Below, piece after piece: positions 13,436-25,104 of a stretch of DNA of 64,000 nucleotides (positions within the stretch are counted from its first letter, which is position 1; each line of letters opens with the position of its first letter). A program made the position numbers and the translations under genes. The stretch spans positions 310,001 to 374,000 of the forward strand of contig JAEPRB010000004.1 in the NCBI GenBank assembly GCA_016758965.1, given 5' to 3'. This DNA is from Circinella minor (taxonomy: Eukaryota; Mucoromycota; Mucoromycetes; Mucorales; Lichtheimiaceae). Under the pieces are notes generated by a model that was not told the origin of the DNA, ran no database searches, and worked only from the letters and a program-made list of their open reading frames with translations.

Positions 13436-16355
13436 TTAAACTGCTATAGCTGATCGTCGTTCATTCTTATCATTGTCGTTTATCGCGGATAATGCTAATA
13501 ACTTTCTTCCATCTTCAGTAACAGATAATGTCTTGCTTTGAAGACTTTTCATATATCTAGAAGATGCCAACATTCGTTTAATACCTTTTTGTGCATTTAA
13601 TGGATACCGTGGATGATGACAATAATGATGAAAATCCTGTCTTTTTGTAGTAGCTGAAGATTGAGCTTTAATATCCATTTTTTCCTGCGCGCGTTCTTCT
13701 TCCTTTTCTACAAACAAGTTAAACGAACTACTAATTTCCAGTTTTTGCGACGGCGCTAACAAATTGAATTATATGAGCTATATGTATTTGCAGATTGGAT
13801 AGTCCGATTTTTTTATTTATCTACCTTTCCATCGTGAAGGCAAGCTGACACTTCGTTCGGGAGGGGGTGAAACCAATGTAATTCGTGGTAACGAGCATTG
13901 CTCTGCTTTATAACCTTCCCATACCTCTCGAGCTGTAGCCACGTTTAGTTTGTGTCGAATATCTAAACCTGCATCTCCTATACTATCTGGTTCAGCCCCA
14001 AACTGTTTTGGTGAACGTACATTACCATGACGCACAGGAGAAAATTGGGAATTTGAGACAGGTACGACAACTGTATTAGGGATAGTGGTAGTAGCAGTTG
14101 CAGTTGTCGTGATAGATTTCTTTTGATGGCTGTTATGGTTACTATTATTAAATATCCATTGACTAATATTGCGACGCATTTTTTGGAACGGCTTAATAGA
14201 AGAAGCTAGAGATGAAGATGATGATTTGCGACTGCTGGTATTTTTTGCTCCTCTGGACTCCAAGGATGGGACGTCGCTTTCTGAGCTACTGTTACTAATA
14301 GGTGTAGTTTCTCTAAATATGTCGACGCACAACCGTCGGTACGCATCCTTGGTTTCGGTGGAATTGTCACCTTGGAGATAGTTGCTAGGTGGTGGGTCCA
14401 TTGATACAGGATGAACAAGAATGACTGGTACTTCTAGAACAGCATCCGTACTATATAAATTTCATTTTTAAAAAATATTAGCGAGATCCTTGGACTTGTA
14501 TTCTTATTTTTAGTACCTTGTAGTAGATGATATTGACACTCGAATAGAATAAGACACATCAATAAGCTTTTGATTTCGGATTGAAAAATGATCGATCTTT
14601 TTTTTAAAAAAAAAGAAAAAAAAAAGAGTATTAGAATATTTCGTAATACTTTTTATCTTGTTATTTATCCACAATAGTGTATACTTACTGGTGATTGAAT
14701 TGCTAAAGTGACTTGATCCGATAACCCTTGTTCAATCGGTTGCCACCAGTCAAAACTTGATGCATTTATGCGTGCCACAACTTCACACGTGGATGTAACA
14801 GGCATCAATCCGAAACTTCCACTGAGACCTGTTTGTGAAAAAGTGTTCTGTCGTCGTAATAACTCCAACTTGACACTGGAAATTTTTTGTTTGGACATGT
14901 TATGAATTTTGAAACCAAGATAAATAGGTGTACCTGCGATCCAAATGGTACGGGATAACATAACCTGAAGCTCAACTGAGCATGTAGCAGCCAATATTGG
15001 CGATTGCCAAACATGACGTGTTTCATCAATAGGCATATATAATTTGGCATCAGATAAAGGCCGAGACATGACATTTGGATAAATAACAATGGAACGATCC
15101 GTTTTGATTATACGTTGTAGTGGACGTGATGACACTGCATATCCGTTTGTGGTTGGTGGAGTTGGACAATCAAGTGTCATTTCACTACATAAATATTATT
15201 ATTGTTATTATCCAGCCTTATACTCATAAAAATATAAACGAGTACAGTGTATTTTTTTCTAAAATCTATTTACGTCTGTAATAAATATCGCACTCTAGCT
15301 TTCTTGTCAGCATAACTTGCGCCTAAATCGACAGGCAGTTGAAGTGTAAATGGAATTTTGATTACTCCAGCACGATTGTAACATTCTGCAAGAGCATCTT
15401 GATCATAATTAAAAATGGGTAAATCAAGGAATTGATGGGTATGGGTTGCAGGATTATAATTCGCTTGATCGTGAATATCTATGAGACAAAGAGTAAAAAA
15501 GAAATGGAAGGGTTTAAAATTGTTGAAGTGGGTCGTCGGCATTAAAAAGAATTATGTGTTACCTTCAATACCTATAAGCCGGAAAGTAAAGCCTTCAATT
15601 CCATCCAAAGGATCAGACAATGGTGATAATACAGTATTGTTGTTATTATTGTAGTGCTGAGGAAGATTCACTACGATGCTACCAGAAACTTGACCTCCTG
15701 CAGCATAATGTGGGGCCTTGGTATAAATACGAAAATGTTTTTGTTGTAATTTTGCAAAATGATGTCGTTGAGAGGATTTCTCCGATGATGAAGCCATAGT
15801 AACAAGACTTCTAGATGTTGATTTAGTTCGCGTGAGTACTTTATTTAACATAGCGTTCGCTGACCTTGATGTTGGTATATATGTTGCTGTTGCTTTTTTG
15901 GGGTTTATCTCTTCATCGGTCAATATTATATCTTCCTTTTGTCTTTGCGGGCTTGTTGTGGGAAATAGCATTGATGAAGAAAATGTTACTGTTGATGATG
16001 GCATTGACTCTGTATAAATTGCAGAGTGCTGTTGAGGGAGGCTTCTGCCGTTATTATTATTATAAGAGGAATTCTGAACATTAATATCAGCATTATTATT
16101 TGTTACCGCCGCCGTTACTGAGCGATCAAATTGCTCCTGAGCAGAGGTGTTTTCAAGTGCAAGAGGAACAACGCGTCGATTTGCTCGAACATGTAACAAT
16201 TTAAGAGCGGATTTATAACATGATCGTAATCGCCATAACGTGGGATGACGCTTTAAAGATTTTTTATTGCTATGATGATTACACTGTTGTGGCGGTGGTG
16301 CTGAATTATAGTCGATTGTTGATGCAGTCATATCAAATGGTGTATAATGATACAT
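13436..16355 (-). CDS. arrestin-domain (alpha-arrestin-like) protein
   Basis: Six exons on the minus strand: 16355-15563, 15478-15274, 15184-14689, 14596-14517, 14450-13825, 13755-13436; 839 residues. The arrestin N-domain begins near residue 195 (FRIYTKAPHYAAGGQVSGSI, GIEGFTFRLIGIEG), with IKIPFTLQLP in exon 2. The C-domain runs from about residue 350 (CSVELQVMLSRTIWIAG, YLGFKIHNMSKQKISSVKLE) through exon 4 (SIRNQKLIDVSYSIRVSIS) to LEVPVILVHPVSMDPPPSNY. Fungal alpha-arrestins usually recruit Rsp5-type ubiquitin ligases to plasma-membrane transporters. No exact PPxY is seen; PPPSNY is a near miss, so the ligase link is inferred only. Long Ser/Asn/Gln-rich tails flank the fold. ATG 16355 is the first ATG; an in-frame hydrophobic extension upstream lacks one. 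Confidence 0.88.
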
Positions 16356-16967
16356 TATTATTATATTGTTATTCACAGCGAGTACAGAGTTTAAAAGGGC
16401 AGTAGCAAAAAAAAGATACAAGAATAAGGAGAAGAGGGAAAAAATGAGGGATAAAGAGAAAAATGATGAATTGTCGTTATAGACCAATTATATGTATGAA
16501 GAGTAATACTAGTAATAGAAACATTATGTTAATGATAATAGCAAAACGTACATTCCCAAAGCTACTATTTAATGATATAATAAGGAGAAGCCTGGAGTTA
16601 AGAGAGAAGAGAGGAATGTTGTTATATGAATTTTGTCTGAAATGCATCACATTTGGGTTTTTGCTGATAAAATAAATAAACAATACGTTATTATATTAGG
16701 GTTTTAGTATGTACTATCGAATAGAGATTACCTCATACGACACCAAAAGAACCCTCCCCCTCACTTTTTTTTATAATAAAATTTGTATATTTATCATTAT
16801 TATTATTATTGTTATTGTTATTATTATATATATAGAATTTGAGTTATGTTTGACCATTGTTTTTTTTTAAAAAAAAAAAAAGTGTTAAACGAAGTAAATG
16901 AATAAAATAAATGAGAATATTACACTTGTTATTATTGTTATTGATATTGTTGACAATGTTAATGATG
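16356..16967. other. intergenic between two minus-strand genes
   Basis: AT-rich sequence with TTATTA repeats (about 16795-16835) and a T-run/A-run junction at about 16860-16881. It should hold the promoter of the arrestin-like gene and the 3' UTR of the next gene. Nothing else is recognised. Confidence 0.5.
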
Positions 16968-17756
16968 TTAATTATGGATAGAATTATGTAAAAGTACATT
17001 CCGTTGTTGTTCATCCATAAATGAAGAAGAAGCGATATTCCATTCATCATCTGCCTTGTGGCTTTCTAATTGAATCGGCCGTTGTTGATAACGCGTCAGA
17101 ACGGATGCTGCAATAACAAGTCCAATTTCGACAAATAAAATCAATACAATCAAATACTTCAATCCATGCGTCACATTAATACCCAAGCATGCCCACTGGT
17201 TTGCGCTTCCACTTTGATCCAATAAACACATATCTTGAAATAAAAACATCCATGTCTTGTTAATATAGGGCTGTTGTTGTAAAATGGCGGTCATCGTTTT
17301 ACGATCAAACATAATGCAGAAGATCCAACTCAATGCTAATCCAAATGGCATGAGTACATGACAGCAGACTAAGTCTAAGGCAATACGGCGAGGATGTTCT
17401 TGTTTTTGTTGTTGCTCTTGCTCTTGTTGTTGCTCTTGCTCTTGTTTATTACTACTCGTTAAAAGTAAGAAAAGCGGACAAAATACGGATGCTTGTGCTG
17501 CTACTAATGTTGATATTAATCGTCGATCTTGGATCATCTCCAATAATATAGTGGATTCATGCGCGTTTAAGCGATTGTCATGATGTGTTGTTGCCGCTAT
17601 CTGTTGTTGACGATAACGTGAAAATAAAGAAAAGATCGGGATAGTATGTGTACTGTAAATACTAAGTGATGTCGCGACAATGAAAATAGCTAATACGAGT
17701 AAAGTGATACGGGTCCAGTGTACACCAGATAAAATTGTAGTTGTGGATATTGACAT
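16968..17756 (-). CDS. four-membrane-segment protein, unrecognised
   Basis: Intronless model of 262 residues with an ATG at 17756. Hydrophobic segments lie near residues 17-35, 85-103, 127-150 and 200-222, with short hydrophilic ends, so both termini are probably cytosolic. A Gln/Glu-rich tract of about 20 residues follows the second segment. A Cys-containing extracytosolic stretch (MCLLDQSGSANQWACLGINV) precedes helix 4. The four-helix layout resembles fungal MARVEL-like or SUR7-type proteins, but no signature motif of either is seen, so the family is left open. The Gln/Glu tract is likely a repeat expansion. Confidence 0.6.
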   Translation of the reverse strand: MSISTTTILSGVHWTRITLLVLAIFIVATSLSIYSTHTIPIFSLFSRYRQQQIAATTHHDNRLNAHESTILLEMIQDRRLISTLVAAQASVFCPLFLLLTSSNKQEQEQQQEQEQQQKQEHPRRIALDLVCCHVLMPFGLALSWIFCIMFDRKTMTAILQQQPYINKTWMFLFQDMCLLDQSGSANQWACLGINVTHGLKYLIVLILFVEIGLVIAASVLTRYQQRPIQLESHKADDEWNIASSSFMDEQQRNVLLHNSIHN

Positions 17757-19517
17757 TATTTTCTTTCTTTATTAAAAAAAGTGATGATAATAATAATAAT
17801 AATAATAATAAAGAGAGAAGAAAAAAATTACAAAACCCTATTAAGAGTGAATATGAAAAAAGGCAATAATCTAAAGAAGAAGAAGAAAGAGAGAAAGAAG
17901 GATGAAGGGTCGGCCTCATCACTCTTTTTTTTTTCATTCAGGGGCTTTTCAAAGAAGAAGGGGTTGCAATTGAAAGGGGTTCAGCTTAGATGATGTGCCA
18001 AAGGCTTAGAGAACGAATTAAATAATAACAAACTAGGAATCCCGCTTAAATTATGCAGCATTTTTGTGCATATGTACTCTTAAGATTAATTACAGCCAAA
18101 TTAGAAACTTTTGTCCAAAAATGACTCTTTATTCTTATTTGAGTTTTATATACTTCCATCAATTGATAGGTAATTTTGAACAATAAAGTAAAAGAATGTT
18201 TTAATCAAACAAACAAAGTGAAACATTTTCGGTGAAGAATGATATATTAATTATATCATTATTATTTAATATTGATAATGTATAACAATGTAAAGAAAAA
18301 CAATATATCATTGTTAGTATTAAAAGCAATAAGCAGGTTACAGTAGTATTATTATTGCCAATACTATCACTATCCATTTTGCCAAACACTTGAAAATTTT
18401 CTTAATTTCTGCTTATTTTATTATTATTAGTTTCATGAAACGAAGAGAAAGGAGGGTGATATAATAAAGAGAGCACTGGAATATTTATATTTCATACTAC
18501 CAACTATAGTAAACAACGAGAAAAATGTAAGGGCATCATATATTATCCAATTTTGCAGATATTAACACTTTAAGTATACTCAGCTGCAGGAACACGGGTG
18601 GTCATTTCTTTTGATACAACACAAAATGTTATTTTACTTATTAGGCAAGTCATACATTTTGAATATTGGAAGGGATAGAATAACCTGTATCACTTACTTA
18701 ATAAATGTATCAACAAATCAATTGATAATATACCAATTGTTAATAATCTTTACCGCCATAAGTCTCTTAAGTCTACTAGTTAATCTTTACACCTTCTGTA
18801 AAGAAAAACATAGAAACCACTATTATGGTAAATAAAATCATTGATAACCCCATAACAACAAATGAATACATTGCCAAGTAAGGGATTTTTGACTCCTTTT
18901 AGATGTAATTATCACATCAAATTGTTAAGCTTAGAAAATTTCTACAATACTATAGAATACTAATTTATTCGGTAAAGCCCTTATTTTGTTGATCATATTT
19001 CCATATACTTACAGATGATGTAAAAGAGGCTATTCTATATACTGCAGTAGTAGTAATGTGGATAACCTTAGAGCCACTATAATACTGTACTATTTTTCAC
19101 ACTGCCTTGAAGAAATCTGGTACCAGTTATTGATCACGTCACTTAATATAAGCTCTATTTATCTTATTTATGAAGAGCATAAGAACTGGATCGGTGGATA
19201 AAGAATTATGATATCCGCGTTATGTTAGATTGAATTTTTTTGCATGTCAGAGTCACGAACCCTATCAATTTTACATCCGCTAATCTTTTTTATTTTCTTT
19301 TGTCCTTTACTTCTTTTCTTCTTTATTTGCAACTTTATTTTTAGGAAGAACCAACATTTTAAAAAGTCAAGAAAAACACATACTACTTTAAATCGAGTAT
19401 AGACTTTATTTGACATTTTTTGTATTTTTTTTTTTTTGTTATCAAAAACAGAAGAAAGTAAACCAACACATCTACACACAGACAGTATACCATATATATA
19501 TATATATATATTACAAA
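17757..19517. other. intergenic between divergent genes, no gene seen
   Basis: About 1.8 kb between the starts of the four-membrane-segment gene (-) and the RING gene (+). It contains an (AAT)n stretch near 17788-17810, purine-rich DNA near 17875-17900, and T-rich and TA-repeat sequence just before the RING gene ATG (19490-19511). Short frames near 18201 and 18611 look like AT-rich noise. Confidence 0.5.
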
Positions 19518-21672
19518 ATGTCTTCAAGTCCTTCATCCCATACAGAAGAATCGCAGCAACAGCAACAACAGCAACAATCACCACGATATTGGTGCTATAC
19601 TTGTAATTCCGAAGTACCCATTTACATGGCACCGGACCCTACATGTCAACGATGCAATGAACAATTTATTGAAGAAGTAAATATTAAAAGAACTCGTTAT
19701 AATATTCATTAACTCCATGTTGACTACTTTTTATTAATATTATTTTTATTGGGAATTATATTAGATTGACTCAGAAAACGATCCACAAAGCTTCTTGGCA
19801 GGAGCACCTGCTACTAATACAAGTACAATTGATAGTCAGGCTCAAAGTGAAAATGCTGGGCAAACTGGAGATAACCAACCTCACCAAGCATTCTTTCGTT
19901 ATGAAACCGGCGACGACGATGACATTTTCCATTTTTTTGCACCCATGGGTGGACGTCCATCTACTGAAGGAGGTCTAGGATCTGGAGGTCTAGGGGGTAC
20001 GGGTGGTAGCGATGAACCGGGAAATCTCAATCAGCAACCACTTGCTACCATGATTCAAAACTTATTGACATCTATGCTTGGACCCGCTGCAGAAGGTATG
20101 CAACAACAACAACAACAGCAACGAAGTGGTGGTGGTGAAAATGAAGGCACTACGACTAGTGGAGACCAACAACCCCCTACATCTACTACTGGTGAGAGAG
20201 AAGAAGGGGATAATGAATCACAATCACAACGAACACCACGACGACCAACACCAGTCGTGTTTTATGGTAGCATGACCGATGGCAATATGCAGTTTCGTCC
20301 AATGAACATACCTTCTCAACAAAATCAAGGAGAAGGAGGTATATATCTTATATAATTAATGTTATAGATGATCCACTTGAGGGAGTAGGGACTGTTGTTC
20401 ATCTAATAATTCTATCGTATTGATATTTATATAGAAAACCAGGAAGGACAAGGGGGTGATGAAAACAGACCACCAAATAATTTTGCAAAGTAAGAATCAT
20501 ATTATAGTATAAGTTGTAGAAACTAAAATCATGTCTAACATTAGTTTTTATACACATTCATCTATTATTATAATTACAGTCTATTTCAACTATTATCGAC
20601 ATTAGTTGGTTCATCCGAGGGTGGTTTTGTTGGTAATCCAGATGACTATGTGTTTTCACAAACAGCATTAGACAACATTATTAGTCAGCTCATGGAGCAA
20701 ACAAGTGGGTAAGGCACATTGATGAACGATAAGCATTTAAAATATAATGAAACAAAAAAGAGCATGGGTTTTAAACAATCATTATATAATTTATATATAT
20801 CTACTTATTATCAGGAGAAATGCACCACCACCTGCCCCAGAAACTGTCATTGATTCCCTACCAAAACGAAAATTAACCGAAGAAGAGATTGGTAAAATTA
20901 GAATTTCTACTGTAGAATAATCTAGAACAAAAAAAAAAGTTGATGTGATTTTTTTTATTAATTTATAACACAAATATTAGTCCAACAAATAGATTGTGCT
21001 GTATGTAAGGATGAATTTGAAAAAACTGAACAAGTCATTGAACTTCCATGCACGCATGTATTCCATGAAGACTGTATCAAACCATGGTTAAAAGTAAATG
21101 GAACATGCCCAGTCTGGTAAGATATTAATAATACAAATGTAAATATATGTCTATATGTTGTTATTTGACTCTCATATACAAAATACGTTTCATATATCTA
21201 TTTTAGTCGACATTCGGTGATAGGCGAAAAGGAAGAATCGTCTAACACAGATCGTGAAGAAAGTAACACCTCGCCATCATCCGAACAACCATCTGGTCAA
21301 TCAAGTAACGCACAAGCACCACCTCCACCTTCGCCACAAAACAATAATAACCAAACACCAGATCCTGCGTCGACATTATCCTCGCTGCTTTTCGAAGGAG
21401 CTCGTCGAATTTATAACGATCGATCACCAGCAGCCACATGGCATACTACTATTCCAGGTCCATTCACATGGGGTCCCGGAGGGCGAACGACTAACAATCC
21501 AACAACAAACAACGATAACAATAACAATAACAATAGTAATAGTAATAGTAATGATAGCACGACAAATAATAACTCTAGCAACGATAACAATGCCAACGAT
21601 AACAACAATACCCAACAGCAATCTTCTGCTGATCCCAATAATACTGACCCTATGGACCTTGATTTGGATTAG
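19518..21672 (+). CDS. zinc-ribbon RING-H2 E3 ubiquitin ligase (RNF126/RNF115-like)
   Basis: Exons 19518-19676, 19765-20338, 20435-20489, 20580-20708, 20815-20891, 20981-21116, 21207-21672; 531 residues. The N-terminus has a zinc ribbon (YWCYTCNSEVPIY then CQRCNEQFIEE), as in RNF126/115/BCA2. The middle has the family stretch FSQTALDNIISQLMEQ. Before the RING is PPAPETVIDSLPKRKLTEEE, which is typical of this subfamily. The RING-H2 (residues about 336-377) reads CAVCKDEF, LPCTHVFHEDC, KPWL, CPVCR. Family members ubiquitinate substrates handed over by E2 enzymes and act in endosomal sorting and in quality control of mislocalised membrane proteins. The C-terminal 140 residues are Asn/Ser/Gln-rich with no domain. 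The gene converges on APH-1, with 228 bases between stop codons. Confidence 0.93.
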
Positions 21673-21900
21673 AATTTTCACTATATATGTCCAAAAAACC
21701 AAAATACTCAACCCTCATCAGAAGTGTTCACTCATTCACTCACTCACACACAAAACCTAAACTGCTTCTCTATCAATCTTGTGTATATTCAAAGGCAAAA
21801 AAAAAATACTCAAAAAGAGTAAAAGAAAAATAGCGGAATTTGCATTTTTCCCCTCAAAGAAAAATCTGTAAAAATAATTATTATTAAATGTATATTATCA

Positions 21901-22916
21901 TTATGATGAATGTGGATGGGAAATATGAGCTAATTTAAATCGTGATTTTAAAGAGTATGCCACCAGGGAAATGGAAATGGATAATATAACAACACAAACG
22001 ATAATAGCATATACACAACCATATTTGATAGTTTCTGATCCATTCAATAAGGTCTAAAAAAAAGAAAGAATGTTAAAATTAACACTCAATTCCGAATTTG
22101 CATGAATTATTATTATTTAACATACAGCATAAGATGCACCAAAATGTGATACAATGACCCAAATAACACGAGCAGCACCAGCTGGCTTACGTATATTAGA
22201 AAATCCTTCGAAAGCGATCATCATCCATATAATATGTAATAACGAGAATAAGGTTGTTGTTACTGCAGATATAAAAAAGGTAGTTGCTTGTGGACATGAA
22301 GGACACATGATAACACCAGGTCCTATTGATTCTACTAATAGGGATATATAGCTAACAAGAGTTGTTGTAAGTGCATAACCATATCCAGTAACAAACGAGA
22401 ATGTTGATTGATTGAATGGAGACTGTGGATTTGCTGATACTACATTAAGTCCTGCTTCTGAATGTCTAGAAAAACAGAAGAAAAAAAAGGAAAGCAGAGG
22501 AGAGAAGGTTAGTAATCAATATTATTTTATTTACATAAAACATACATATATATTAGTATATGGTTATATGATATAACCTTAGCAACAAGAAGAAAAACCA
22601 GCGAAATATTTCTTGCACTGTAATACTATATGCAATACTTGCAGGGTGTATAGATTGTGCTGCTTTTGCAAAATACCAGATGACACTGGAAATGAGTAAC
22701 GCGATTAAACAAAAGAATGCACTATTATAAATATATATATATATATATAATTAGTTACTGTTTTTGTTGAGGATGATGCAAGTAAACTGAAAAGAGAATT
22801 TACCTTGATACCATTAATAGTACATATTGTGCATTTTGACCAATATAAAGAAAGAATATGGAAAGGATAGGTCCATATGCAACTAACAAACAACCAAAAA
22901 AAGTAACAAGTGACAT
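21901..22916 (-). CDS. APH1: gamma-secretase subunit APH-1
   Basis: Four exons: 22916-22804, 22721-22578, 22465-22126, 22053-21901; 249 residues, close to the animal length (about 250-265). It starts MSLVTFFGCLLVAYGP, matching the start of animal APH-1 (FFGC, VA.GP). Exon 2 gives two segments ending ITVQEIFRW (animal: VLLQEVFRF). Exon 3 gives FSFVTGYGYAL, a luminal SIGPGVIMCPSCPQ, LLHIIWMMIAFEG and VIVSHFGASY. The two intramembrane His residues of the family are present at 163 and 193. APH-1 scaffolds presenilin, nicastrin and PEN-2 in the intramembrane protease complex of the ER/Golgi and cell surface. About seven membrane segments are expected. Oddity: the helix-4 GxxxGxxxG motif appears as S109-x3-G113-x3-A117. 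Recognition rests on family memory, but the N-terminus, His pair and length agree. Confidence 0.88.
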
Positions 22917-23074
22917 ATATAAATTTATATTAGGGAAAAAAAGAGAGCGGAAACAGCAAATTTCTATTTATTTCTTTCTGACACTGAAAGCGCATTGATT
23001 ATATACAAATGAAATGTAATAAATGTTTGTTTTATTATTAAAGTAATAATAATATCACTATTATCTATTACTAT

Positions 23075-23925
23075 TTAATCCTTATGAACTTGTCGTAACA
23101 AAGAAGCTGCTTGCTCTTGTATATCCTTGTCCACAATTTCAGTTGCTAATACACCATCTTCTGTAAACCATGATGCCACATTTTTTTCTAATTTGGTCTG
23201 GGTTGTCTTGTGCAATTTTTGATCTTGATATTTCATTTGAATGATATAAGTTGGAGAATATCGTTTCATTTCACTTGAAATTGTCAAAATACCTTGTCGC
23301 TTTATATAAACAACGATTAGTTCAAATGAATTTATATACCCTATATCCATCAATTACAAGTTAAATAACTAATATACCTCACGTGTCTTTGGATCATTCT
23401 TGTACCCAACGAAAATCTCATTCTGTTCAACAAAAGCACTATAGCCCCATGAAACACCTTGTAACAACCAAAAGATAATAACTGAGCATAATAATATAGG
23501 CTTTGCTTCCTGGAAGCTGGTATAATACTCAAAAAGGAATGCGCCACTGGCAAGCAAACATGAAGAATAACCTAACAAGAGCTTAATATCTGTATGTACG
23601 TGCCCTTCAACGTAATCACTTTTTTCACTACCAAAATACTACATGATTCCACAGGTGTTACTTTGGTTTTAGTTTTATTACATATTGGCTATATGTACAG
23701 AATTCATATATATATAGATATACCTTGCGGACTTGGTCATCTACAGCATTTTTGACTTGTGTACCATCGAACTTGTTGCTGATCTCAACTGATTCTTTAG
23801 GGTTAGTCGTGTTATCTTCAGATGCACGTATATATATATAATAAATTAGTTAATCCATTATTTTACTTCATTATATTACATCCGAATTGAATTGTCACTG
23901 TACCTGGTTCTTTTGTGTCTGCCAT
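23075..23925 (-). CDS. SPC2: signal peptidase complex subunit 2 (SPC25 type)
   Basis: Exons 23925-23904, 23815-23724, 23638-23378, 23299-23075; 199 residues. It carries the SPC2 order: a short hydrophilic N-terminus (NKFDGTQVKNAVDDQVRKYF), GHVHTDIKLLLGYSSCLLA leading into two close membrane segments (residues about 55-100), then EIFVGYKNDPKTRE and a cytosolic domain with SPTYIIQMKYQDQ and VASWFTEDGVLATE. SPC2 is a non-catalytic subunit of the ER signal peptidase that contacts the Sec61 translocon. The first exon has only 22 coding bases; its phase matches exon 2 exactly. The stop lies 158 bases upstream of the APH-1 start on the same strand. Confidence 0.93.
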
Positions 23926-25104
23926 TGATATATGATATTACAAAAAGACCTATTAAAATGAACAAAGAAAAGTCGCTGTTGGAAAAAAACGGCAAAAATA
24001 AAAAGGGCAAGTTAATAAAGCAACATACGTGGCACTTAATTCTTTCTCGACATTTTATTTCATTGTTGTACCCCTAATCACGTTTAAGAAGAAGTTGGAG
24101 TTCTTTATTGCGGACCAAAAAAAATTAAATATATATATATATATAACGCCAACGAATAATGCTGTTACACGATCAAGACAACTCACGCATTATTTTCAAA
24201 AGAAAATAAAAGTCGTGTCTGCTTTTACTTGTCAAGAAAATATTAGTTTTTCTATCCTATCCTGTTAACACTATCCTCTTTTTACATCACAAACTTCTGA
24301 CTTGTTATAAAAATAATTGCTTGGTAACAATAAATAATATGATTATCATATTGATGAAAAGAGTATATGTTCTAGGAAAAGCATCGTCTGTTGTCTTTAT
24401 ATGAATCATTAACAAGAGATCGTGTGACTTGCCATTTGATTATGATGGTGAGAATGGTTTAACTCTAATTGTTCAATATTAAACATTTTATTTTTTCAGA
24501 CTAAAAATGAATAATTACTGTAACTAATCATGACAGTAAATAAACCCCAAGAATAAAGATAACATAGTATTTTAGACTAGATAGTTTTATGTCATTGTAG
24601 CTCGGATATGTATATAGAAGGGTGTAACCGCGATATAAAGAAAAAATTCCTTATTACGTATATTATAATCCCCTTTTTCTACATGGGTGTATGCAATCAA
24701 TCTATACATCCTGTCATGACGAATATCAAATATATCTTCGAATAAACTACTGGACTTTTGATATTAATATGTTGTCAACCCAATGAGATCTATAGAACGA
24801 CTCATCGTTTTAAATATAAAGATACTTTACCGTTATATTTGCATTAACCCAATTCGCGATTTTCCAAATCTGGATATCATTATCCTTTCCACCCCCCATT
24901 TTTTTGGCACTAAAGCGACGACCCTTCTTTCCTCACCCCCGATTTTTTCGGTCATATTTTTCAGAGCAATTGCAGAGTGAGAAACAGAAAGACCTTTTTT
25001 TTCATTATTATCTTCTTTTCTTCCTTTGTTTATTAATTACCCCCCAAAAAAAAACTTCTTTTACATTTTCTATTCTTTTTAAATAATATTTTAATTTCGA
25101 AGAC
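23926..25104. other. intergenic between divergent genes, no gene seen
   Basis: About 1.2 kb of AT-rich DNA that should include the promoters of SPC2 (-) and the Ssh4-like gene (+). Pyrimidine-rich tracts with CCCCCC runs at about 24891-24896 and 25040-25045 lie near the plus-strand start. No coding frame is supported. Confidence 0.5.

Noticed and set aside
16356..16487. N-terminal hydrophobic extension of the arrestin-like protein
   Set aside because: The frame upstream of 16355 is open and would encode a membrane-like segment, but it begins with TTG. The first ATG is 16355, and arrestins have no signal sequence.
21254..21760. 168-residue plus-strand frame over the RING gene end
   Set aside because: It is the shifted frame of the Asn/Ser-rich C-terminus of the RING ligase, made of Ile/Thr/His repeats.
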